Source: an uncultured Gammaproteobacteria bacterium (GTDB lineage Bacteria > Pseudomonadota > Gammaproteobacteria > Arenicellales > Poriferihabitantaceae). From it: a stretch of DNA of 10,297 nucleotides. The translations under genes and the position numbers were made by a program. Shown here one piece after another: positions 4,149 through 10,297 of this stretch; the stretch's first letter is position 1; the number at the start of each line of letters is the position of its first letter. The notes below the pieces were generated by a model. That model was not told the DNA's origin. It did not search any database and was given only the letters and a program-made list of their open reading frames with translations. The DNA lies in contig CALIFM010000220.1 of the NCBI GenBank assembly GCA_938021685.1, forward strand, positions 1-10,297. The letters run 5' to 3'.

Positions 4149-6692
4149 CTAGCCACCAAACAAACCTTTAAGTAACTTTTTCTTCGCTCTTTCAACCTCT
4201 TCTTTGGCTTTTTGCTTTAAGAGCTCTTCAGGGTCTTGTGGCGCTACGCCGTCTTCAGTTGGTGTGGTTTCAATGCCTAACTCTTCACTAATTTTTTCAT
4301 TCGCTGCTTTCTTCGCCTCGGCCTTAAGGTCAACCTTACCTTCGCCTTCGATGTTAAGCTCCTCGCGTAACTTGTCTTCTGCCGCTTTTTTGGCTTCGGC
4401 TTGCACATCCACCTTGCCCTCGCCTTCTAAGCCGAGTTCTTCGCGTAGCTTGGCATTGGCCGCCTTTTTCGCCTCTTCTTCAAGCGATTGGTCAGCGGCG
4501 AGGCCCAATTTTTTCTTGGCCTCCTTTTTTAGGTAGATTTTCGCCAATTCGCCCATGTCCACGCCTACTTTAGGCGCGCTCAAGGTGCCCGTGATTTTCA
4601 GTGGTAACTCTTCGCCTTTAAGCTCATCGCGTGGCTTGCCACCTTGGCCCTCAAGGCTTTTAACAACAGAGACAAGTAACTTTAAATCTAGCGCCTCGGT
4701 ATTGAGATCGGCCGACCCGCGCCCTTGCAAGCGAATCGCTGGCGCTTGCAAGCTGATACCTTTGGTGCTCAACACGCCATTAGTTACGTCCACTACGGCA
4801 TCAAAATCAGAGAACTCGGTTTTATCGCCCACATCAGGGCTAAACTTTTGCTCACCAGCTAAATTGTTGGCGACATCCACTGCGTCCAATAGTACTTTCT
4901 GAATGTCTACGCCAGCCACAGCACCGTCGTTCATATTGATCTTGATCTGGCCATTCATATTCGAGATGAACTCCGCCGATGTTAAGCCAAAACTGCTCAC
5001 TTCAGCATTAATGTTACCTAAGCCCGCAAAGCGCTCAGTTACTTTCATTGCCTTGAGAAAGTCATTCAAATAAATATTAGCCAGCTCGGTTTTCAAATTC
5101 ATTTTTGGCGTTTTTCCCGAAATGTCATAGGTGATGTCATTCACCGTTTCACCACCATATAAACTTGCACGTAATGGCGAAATGCGTATCGTGTCATTAG
5201 TGGTGTCGGCATCCACCACCAAGTTTTGGGTTTGCATGCCTTGGTACTGCATATCCCCCACCTTCAACACCCCTTTTACATCCAAGCCTTTGAGCGCTTG
5301 AAATGGTAACGCAACAATGCTGGCAGGCCCGGCTTCTTCGGCGGCTTCTTGATTGCTCTCACTGAGATAGTCATCAAAATTGATTTGATCCATCTCTAAG
5401 TCAAAGCGATAACCTAAGTCACTAAACGAAGGGATGCTGAACGAGCCCTGCACTACGGAACGATCAAACGCCGCATTCAGCACGGGGAAAGAGATCGAAT
5501 CCACCGTAGCCTCATAATTGCCATTCATTTGCACCGACTGCAAGGCATTAGCAGGCATATCATCCAGTTTAATGCCTAAGTCCGCCAACATCTTTTTAGG
5601 CTCAATTGCATTGGTTTCGATTGCACCACTGGCTTTTAAATCAGAAAATAACTGACTGACCTCAGTCGACACCTTTATTTGCGCTGCACCGTGCTGCACT
5701 TGTGCCGCTGGCACCGACAACGTTTCGTCTTTGGTGGATAAGACTAGGCTAGGAATACTAGCGTTGGTTTTTTGGCCCAACAACTCACTTTCTAAGCGTT
5801 GGTTGTTGATATTGAGCATGCCGCTGTTTACATCAAAATTAAGCTGATCCAGCTCACCTTTGAATGGAATCAAATTGTAGTTACCCGAAAACAATACTGC
5901 TTGGGCATTCGCCTTGGCGCTATTTAGGTCATACTTCACTTGACCTAAATTAAGATCAACATCCATCTGATCTTGCACTGACTGCACTTTTGCGCCGCTT
6001 AGCTCTACCAAGTCATAGCTTTCGCTAAGTTTCAAGCTGCCATTGGCAGATAATTGTGTGGCACTGGGCACCATATTGCCTGACAAATTGCTGGACAAAC
6101 GAAAATCGACGGCTTCGCCTGGCACAATGTCACCGGTAGATAAATCAAATTGCTGCACATTAAGCTGCTGATTGCTGCTTTGGTCGTTCCAGCTAACCGT
6201 ACCGTCGGTGATGTCCACACCTTTAATAATCAAGCCACCAATCGCAGCACCGGCTTGTGCCTCGGGGTTGGCATCGCTGCTGCCACCTGCTTGTTTAGCT
6301 AGGTCGCTCCAATTGGGCTTGCCCGCAGCATTGACCGATAAATTGATCACTGGTTTATCTAACAGCACTTTGCCCACTTCCACCTTGCGCTTTAATAGGG
6401 GCATGAACGCCACCTTTACCTTGGCCGCTTGGGCTTCAATCATATTAGCAGGCTGATAGCCCGCTTGGTTAGATAAACTCAGCCGTCCAACATCAATGCC
6501 CAAAGAGGGGTAGAAACTCCACTTAAGATCGCCATCAATGGCTAAGTCACGGCCGGTTTTGGCCTTAACTTGCTGCGCAATTTTATCTTTATAATCATTA
6601 GGGTCAACTTTTGTTACCACAAAGGCAGCCGCAGCAACCGCCAAAATTATTGTTAAAAAAACAATATAAAACAGCCATTTAATTAATTTCAT
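4149..6692 (-). CDS. asmA: AsmA family protein with an expanded repeat tail
   Basis: An 847-residue inner-membrane-anchored envelope protein. Residues 5-29 form one membrane helix. The AsmA N-terminal domain follows, with PNDYKDKIAQQVKAKTGRDL, WSFYPSLGIDVGRLSLSN and a PVINLSVNAAGKPNW segment. A long beta-rich periplasmic part extends to about residue 700, with a second conserved AsmA block (GGETVNDITYDISGKTPKM, LNDFLKAMKVTERFAGLGNI). AsmA-like proteins belong to the repeating-beta-groove/VPS13-like superfamily and are implicated in phospholipid transport to the outer membrane. The last ~150 residues are charged and helical and contain three 26-residue tandem units (from about 740), ending in KKLLKGLFGG, an ending common in the family. 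It lies 63 bases after dusA, with a weak AAGAG ribosome site. Confidence 0.92.
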   Translation of the reverse strand: MKLIKWLFYIVFLTIILAVAAAAFVVTKVDPNDYKDKIAQQVKAKTGRDLAIDGDLKWSFYPSLGIDVGRLSLSNQAGYQPANMIEAQAAKVKVAFMPLLKRKVEVGKVLLDKPVINLSVNAAGKPNWSDLAKQAGGSSDANPEAQAGAAIGGLIIKGVDITDGTVSWNDQSSNQQLNVQQFDLSTGDIVPGEAVDFRLSSNLSGNMVPSATQLSANGSLKLSESYDLVELSGAKVQSVQDQMDVDLNLGQVKYDLNSAKANAQAVLFSGNYNLIPFKGELDQLNFDVNSGMLNINNQRLESELLGQKTNASIPSLVLSTKDETLSVPAAQVQHGAAQIKVSTEVSQLFSDLKASGAIETNAIEPKKMLADLGIKLDDMPANALQSVQMNGNYEATVDSISFPVLNAAFDRSVVQGSFSIPSFSDLGYRFDLEMDQINFDDYLSESNQEAAEEAGPASIVALPFQALKGLDVKGVLKVGDMQYQGMQTQNLVVDADTTNDTIRISPLRASLYGGETVNDITYDISGKTPKMNLKTELANIYLNDFLKAMKVTERFAGLGNINAEVSSFGLTSAEFISNMNGQIKINMNDGAVAGVDIQKVLLDAVDVANNLAGEQKFSPDVGDKTEFSDFDAVVDVTNGVLSTKGISLQAPAIRLQGRGSADLNTEALDLKLLVSVVKSLEGQGGKPRDELKGEELPLKITGTLSAPKVGVDMGELAKIYLKKEAKKKLGLAADQSLEEEAKKAANAKLREELGLEGEGKVDVQAEAKKAAEDKLREELNIEGEGKVDLKAEAKKAANEKISEELGIETTPTEDGVAPQDPEELLKQKAKEEVERAKKKLLKGLFGG
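4269..4475 (-). repeat. three tandem 78-base units in the asmA 3' end
   Basis: The encoded units start EAKKAANAKLREELGLEGEG (residue 740), EAKKAAEDKLREELNIEGEG (766) and EAKKAANEKISEELGIE (792, diverging after GIE). Units one and two share the GEGKVD linker, and their 26-residue spacing is exact. The pattern fits internal duplication of an Ala/Lys/Glu helix, with the third copy the most diverged. Confidence 0.85.
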
Positions 6693-6716
6693 TGACTTAT
6701 TCTCTTATTACAAAAT

Positions 6717-6746
6717 CATATACTTGAGTAGTAAATATTTGATCAA
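6717..6746 (-). promoter_or_regulatory. candidate promoter ahead of asmA
   Basis: On the minus strand TTGATC (6741-6746) and TATATG (6717-6722) are separated by 18 bases, within the dusA-asmA gap and about 25 bases before the asmA ATG. Each hexamer matches the sigma-70 consensus at four of six positions. It would give asmA its own transcription in addition to read-through from dusA. Confidence 0.35.
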
Positions 6747-6755
6747 ACTGCGAGT

Positions 6756-7715
6756 CTAGGCTTGCATCGAATCTAAAGCGGTGTGAATTACATCAATATT
6801 CGCACTTTGCCCACGGGTGTTCTCGGCCATGGCCCTACGCCATTGTTTAGCGCCTGGCTGCCCCTTATATAAGCCCATCAGGTGACGCGCCATGTGTTTG
6901 AGCCACACGCCCTGCGCCAATTGCGTTTCAATGTATTCACAGTAAGCGCGGACTATCTCATGGCGCGACTGAAACGGCGCTGAATCGCCAAACACCTGCG
7001 CGGCCAAATCATTCAACATCCACGGGTCTTCAAAGGCAATACGGCCCAGCATCACGCTGTCAACCTGCTTCAGGTGTTGCTGCACCGCATCGGCTGTGGT
7101 GATACCGCCATTAATGGCGACCTCTAAATCAGGGTAATCCTTTGCCACGCGATAAACTCGCTCGTAATCCAGCGGCGGAATGTTACGGTTTTCTTTAGGG
7201 CTTAAGCCTTTTAGCCAGGCTTTACGGGCATGAATAGTAAAGTGCTTACACCCTGCTTCGCTAACGGCAGTAATAAAGGCATCTAAGCTCTCTTCAGTAT
7301 CTTGATCGTCAACCCCTAGGCGATTTTTGACCGTCACCGGCACTTGCACTGCGCTTTGCATGGCCTCAACACACTCCGCCACATGCTGCGGTTCGCGCAT
7401 CAAACAAGCGCCAAAGCGGCCTGCCTGCACTTTATCACTTGGGCAGCCAACGTTTAAGTTGACTTCATCATAGCCCCAGTCTTCGGCAATCTTAGCCGCC
7501 TGCTTGAGGTCACTGGGATCGCTTCCACCTAATTGAATCGCCACCGGATGCTCTTGCGGGTTAAAGGCCAAAAAACGTGCGCGGTCGCCATGCAAGATCG
7601 CACCGGCATGAATCATCTCGGTGTAGAGCTTAAGCTTGGGCGAGAACAGTCGATAAAAAGCGCGGCAATGCCGGTCGGTAATATCGAGCATGGGGGCAAT
7701 GGATAGCAGCGACAT
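6756..7715 (-). CDS. dusA: tRNA-dihydrouridine(20/20a) synthase DusA
   Basis: A 319-residue FMN enzyme that uses NADPH to reduce U20 and U20a in the tRNA D-loop to dihydrouridine. The N-terminal IAPMLDITDRHCRAFYR matches the DusA subgroup rather than DusB or DusC (which have PM(D/E)GV). Further marks are YTEMIHAGAILHGDR, the QLGGSDP segment, and the active-site loop NLNVGCPSDKV with catalytic Cys91 followed by GRFGACLM. FTIHARKAWLKGLSPKENR is the DusA-specific basic substrate loop. INGGI and MLGRIAFEDPW close the FMN/phosphate site. The ATG at 7713-7715 is preferred over the TTG codon just before it. No strong ribosome site is visible. It is divergent from gshA and is followed by asmA in the same direction. 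Confidence 0.96.
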   Translation of the reverse strand: MSLLSIAPMLDITDRHCRAFYRLFSPKLKLYTEMIHAGAILHGDRARFLAFNPQEHPVAIQLGGSDPSDLKQAAKIAEDWGYDEVNLNVGCPSDKVQAGRFGACLMREPQHVAECVEAMQSAVQVPVTVKNRLGVDDQDTEESLDAFITAVSEAGCKHFTIHARKAWLKGLSPKENRNIPPLDYERVYRVAKDYPDLEVAINGGITTADAVQQHLKQVDSVMLGRIAFEDPWMLNDLAAQVFGDSAPFQSRHEIVRAYCEYIETQLAQGVWLKHMARHLMGLYKGQPGAKQWRRAMAENTRGQSANIDVIHTALDSMQA

Positions 7716-7760
7716 CAATTTGGTGGGTTAAATGCACCCTTTGAAAAGCAAAAACACAAC

Positions 7761-7799
7761 AACAAAGCGATAACTTACTTAGATGCAGGCCGCTTTGCC
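7761..7799. repeat. imperfect second copy of the segment found downstream of asmA
   Basis: This stretch (AACAAAGC ... ATGCAGGC ... CTTTGC) resembles 4093-4129: the three blocks match with similar spacing and the bases between them vary. CAAAGCG (7763-7769) and CGCTTTG (7791-7797) are also inverted repeats here. A short dispersed hairpin element is one reading; chance similarity is another. Confidence 0.35.
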
Positions 7800-7815
7800 A
7801 GAATCAAGGTGCAAA

Positions 7816-7831
7816 AGCCAATTAATTGGCT
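7816..7831. promoter_or_regulatory. perfect 16-bp palindrome between dusA and gshA, candidate operator
   Basis: AGCCAATTAATTGGCT equals its own reverse complement over all 16 bases. It lies in the divergent spacer, about 77 bases from the gshA start and 100 from dusA, where a dimeric regulator could affect either gene. The AT core and uninterrupted symmetry suit a dimer-binding site better than a terminator. No regulator is identified. Confidence 0.4.
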
Positions 7832-7907
7832 GCATTTTAGCGCCTACGCTATTTTCTATAAAGCGCTTAATATATAGTTACATGCATCTATTTATCTCAC
7901 GCAAGTG

Positions 7908-9476
7908 ATGGCGATGCTAAAACAAAACCTAGAAAAAATAATCGACCTTGGCCTAGACAGCCTGTTTAATCAAATCAACCGCGGCCTTGAAAAAGAAAGC
8001 TTGCGCGCTGACCCCGATGGCCGGTTGGCCGCAACGGCGCACCCTACCGCCTTGGGCTCGCCTTTAACCCACCCTAGCATCACCACTGATTTTGCCGAAG
8101 CACAGCTAGAGTTTGTTACCCCCGTCAGCCAAGACATTGATAGCCTGACCCACTTCTTGACCGATGTGCACCATTTTACTTACCAAAGCATCGGCAAGGA
8201 AAAGCTGTGGGTCAACTCGATGCCCTGCATTTTAAAAGAAGGCAACGACATCCCGATTGCCCGTTTCGGCAGCTCCAACATCGCCAAAATGAAAGAAACC
8301 TACCGCATGGGCTTGGGTTATCGCTACGGACGTTTGATGCAAACCATTAGCGGTATTCATTACAACTTTTCTTTGCCAAAAGAGTTCTGGCCCTATTATT
8401 TAGACCTTGAAGACGCCTCTACTAAAGCACTGCAAGATGCTGTTTCTGCTCAATATCTTAGCTTGATTCGTAATTTTCACCGCTATAGCTGGATATTATA
8501 TTATTTATTTGGCGCCTCACCTGCGGTGTGCAAAACTTTCCTTAAAGACCAGCCGCACCAACTTGAAGAATACGCCGGCAATAGCTTTTACGCGCCCTAT
8601 GGCACCTCGTTGCGGATGAGTGACTTAGGCTACAGCAATAACGCACAAAGCGGCATTCGCACCTGCTACAACCAGCTAGACACCTTCACCGCCTCTTTGG
8701 TATCGGCCATGCACGAGCCGCACCCCGAGTACGAGAAAATTGGCGTTAAAGTGGACGGCGAATACCGCCAGCTCAATGCCAACCTGCTGCAAATTGAGAA
8801 CGAGTTTTACTCCAGCATCCGCCCTAAACGCGTGACTAAAAGCGGCGAAAAGCCCAGCGAGGCTTTGTCTGAACGCGGCGTTGAGTATGTGGAAGTGCGT
8901 TGTATTGACTTAAACCCCTATGTGCCAATTGGTATCGACCAAGAAACCATTATCTTTTTGGATATGTTCTTATTGTATTGTTTACTGGAAGACAGCCCCG
9001 AATTGAATGCAGCCGAGCTACAAACTAGCAAAGAAAACACTCGCACCACCGTGATGCGCGGGCGCGAGCCGGGCATTACGCTGCAACACCAAGGCAAACC
9101 CATCGCTTTAGTCGACTGGGGCACGCAGCTGGTGGAAGCGATGCGGCCAATTGCAAAAACGCTGGATTCAATCCATTTCACCCAACGCTATGGCCAAGTG
9201 CTGGATTACCAATTGGCTTGCCTAGCCGACCAAGCACTCACCCCCTCGGGCCGCATTTTGCAAGACATGCAAACAAAGTATTCCAGCTTTTACGAATTTG
9301 CTGTCACCAAAGCCGAAGAGCACGAAGAGTTTTTTAAGCACCTGCGCCTGAATAAAGAAGCGAAAGCACGTTTTGAGGACTTAGCCAAGCAGTCATTGTT
9401 GGATCAAAAAGCGGTTGAAGAAGCGGATGAGGTGGGGTTTGATGAGTTTTTGGCTGATTATTTTAAGACCAGTTAA
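7908..9476 (+). CDS. gshA: glutamate-cysteine ligase (gamma-glutamylcysteine synthetase), E. coli type
   Basis: Catalyses ATP-dependent joining of glutamate and cysteine, the committed step of glutathione synthesis, in the cytoplasm. The product is about 522 residues against about 518 for E. coli GshA. Family landmarks appear in order: INRGLEKESLRADPDGRLA, HPTALGSPLTHPSITTDFAE, AQLEFVTP, SMPC, RMGLGYRYGRLMQTISGIHYNFS, FGASPAVCKTFL, RMSDLGYSN and EYVEVRCIDLNPYVPIGID. These cover the metal and glutamate sites of the family. Possible starts are GTG 7905, ATG 7908 and ATG 7914; none has a strong Shine-Dalgarno sequence, and I chose the first ATG. The partner gshB is not in the window. The gene is divergent from dusA, and its 3' end faces an incoming AT-rich gene 53 bases on, with no clear terminator between. 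Confidence 0.96.
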   Translation: MAMLKQNLEKIIDLGLDSLFNQINRGLEKESLRADPDGRLAATAHPTALGSPLTHPSITTDFAEAQLEFVTPVSQDIDSLTHFLTDVHHFTYQSIGKEKLWVNSMPCILKEGNDIPIARFGSSNIAKMKETYRMGLGYRYGRLMQTISGIHYNFSLPKEFWPYYLDLEDASTKALQDAVSAQYLSLIRNFHRYSWILYYLFGASPAVCKTFLKDQPHQLEEYAGNSFYAPYGTSLRMSDLGYSNNAQSGIRTCYNQLDTFTASLVSAMHEPHPEYEKIGVKVDGEYRQLNANLLQIENEFYSSIRPKRVTKSGEKPSEALSERGVEYVEVRCIDLNPYVPIGIDQETIIFLDMFLLYCLLEDSPELNAAELQTSKENTRTTVMRGREPGITLQHQGKPIALVDWGTQLVEAMRPIAKTLDSIHFTQRYGQVLDYQLACLADQALTPSGRILQDMQTKYSSFYEFAVTKAEEHEEFFKHLRLNKEAKARFEDLAKQSLLDQKAVEEADEVGFDEFLADYFKTS

Positions 9477-9529
9477 CACTCAACCGCCCTAGCTGATCCA
9501 CCTCTACATTAGTTCGGTTACTTGTTGTT

Positions 9530-10297
9530 CTAAGTTTTTTTCAGATGCTTTTGTAATTCCTTTACAATAGTTTTACGCGTGAAGCACCTATAGTTTTTCA
9601 TCTGTGCTTCAAGTGTACTTTTTGAGTCTGTGAATACATCAGTTGATCGTCGAATATATGTTCTGAAAGTCCAAGAATCAAATTTCCCACTTCGGCTAAA
9701 TTTCTCAACTCGACCAAACTTTTGATAGAACTTACTATAATCGAAATTTTGAAGTAGAAAATCCAAGCTCTGTCCTTGATATCTGCTTACGAATGAATGC
9801 GCTTCTCGCCTAGCAGCAAAAACAGTTTTTCGATGCAACCTTGAAATGGTTGAATCACGAAAGTAAACAGATTTACCAGTAAATCGAAAACCTAAATATT
9901 CAAAGCCAGCTCTTTGTTTTTTGTTACTTGGATGTTTATTTTCATGCTCACTGTTTAGGTCAGTGTACTCTAGCTTGCCATTTGGCGCATTCTGAAACTT
10001 CCCAACGGTGGTCTTTTTCCCACTAATTTTCAATTGATCCCCATGTTTTGAGATTTCATCTGATACTATTTTCTCTATATCAATACCATCAGCAGATGCA
10101 TTGGGTATCAAAAAAACAAGATCATCTGAATATCTAAAATAATGCCCACCTAATTCGTCAACCCATTGCTTCATTTCTGTATCAAACTCGATCAAATAGG
10201 CATTAGCTAAAACATCCGAAATAGGCGAGCCTTGCGGTATCCCATGTTTGCAAGTGTGTTCTACAATGAGTTTATTTTCTTTGATTTTTGATCTAAA
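9530..10297 (-). CDS. reverse transcriptase, C-terminal part (5' end beyond window)
   Basis: The frame is open to the window edge, giving 255 visible residues of an RNA-directed DNA polymerase. GIPQGSPISDVLANAYL (residues 19-35) is the RT block 4 motif. FRYSDDLVFLIP (54-65) is the catalytic YxDD box with Asp58 and Asp59. LKISGKKTTVG is the block 6 lysine region and FEYLGFRF the block 7 region. The remaining ~115 residues are basic and aromatic, with no recognisable maturase or HNH motif. Group II intron RTs usually have PQGG and YADD, so an intron RT is unlikely. The PQGSPIS and YSDD forms suit stand-alone, retron or abortive-infection/DRT RTs, but the subclass cannot be fixed. A sampled line is about 37% GC, against 48% in gshA, suggesting transfer. 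Confidence 0.88.
   Translation of the reverse strand, partial: FRSKIKENKLIVEHTCKHGIPQGSPISDVLANAYLIEFDTEMKQWVDELGGHYFRYSDDLVFLIPNASADGIDIEKIVSDEISKHGDQLKISGKKTTVGKFQNAPNGKLEYTDLNSEHENKHPSNKKQRAGFEYLGFRFTGKSVYFRDSTISRLHRKTVFAARREAHSFVSRYQGQSLDFLLQNFDYSKFYQKFGRVEKFSRSGKFDSWTFRTYIRRSTDVFTDSKSTLEAQMKNYRCFTRKTIVKELQKHLKKT

Noticed and set aside
4204..4902. Serine-rich plus-strand frames opposite the asmA 3' end
   Set aside because: They are the complement of the Glu/Lys/Ala-rich repeats of AsmA, so the serine richness is a by-product.
7832..7904. Sigma-70 promoter for gshA
   Set aside because: Several AT-rich TATA-like strings are present, but none has a recognisable -35 partner at suitable spacing, so no single site can be chosen.
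9502..9540. Possible terminator for gshA ending in the T run at 9534-9541
   Set aside because: Only a four-base stem (ACTT/AAGT) precedes the T run, too weak to call. The T run also belongs to the end of the RT coding sequence on the other strand.
9530..10297. Group II intron maturase
   Set aside because: The motif forms are PQGSPIS and YSDD rather than the usual PQGG and YADD. No maturase or HNH motif and no intron RNA end structure is visible downstream.

Overview
The gene set and protein styles point to a proteobacterium. An E. coli-type GshA, DusA, AsmA, a c5-type cytochrome and a TrxB-Smr pair fit a beta- or gammaproteobacterium of moderate GC; two sampled lines read about 48% GC in the core genes. 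A Nitrosomonadales/Methylophilaceae-like betaproteobacterium is a guess, not shown by the sequence.

Left part (1-2766). The 3' end of trxB (thioredoxin reductase) is followed by an Smr-domain protein gene, both on the plus strand. Convergent to them on the minus strand are two tandem paralogous genes for small secreted proteins with a conserved cysteine pair. Both paralogs are damaged near the C-terminus, by different lesions. One has an in-frame amber codon, and its reading frame continues cleanly for 55 more codons up to the Smr gene. The other has an apparent one-base loss that throws the last ~20 codons out of frame. Re-reading the correct frames gives matching C-termini in both.

Middle (2767-4140). 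On the plus strand are a periplasmic c5-type monohaem cytochrome and a cytoplasmic sulfotransferase with intact PAPS-binding motifs. A strong hairpin follows each gene.

Right core (4149-9476). The minus-strand pair dusA then asmA (63-base gap) diverges from gshA across a 189-base spacer that holds a perfect 16-bp palindrome. AsmA ends in a charged helical tail with three tandem copies of a 26-residue unit.

Right edge (9530-10297). An AT-richer minus-strand gene runs off the window. It encodes a reverse transcriptase with PQGSPIS and YSDD motifs and no sign of group II intron maturase or endonuclease parts. It resembles stand-alone, retron or abortive-infection/DRT-type RTs and may be the edge of a defence island next to gshA.

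Functionally the left and core genes are housekeeping: thiol redox (trxB, gshA), tRNA modification (dusA), envelope homeostasis (asmA) and electron transfer (cytochrome). The accessory material is the RT, the sulfotransferase and the decaying secreted paralog pair.
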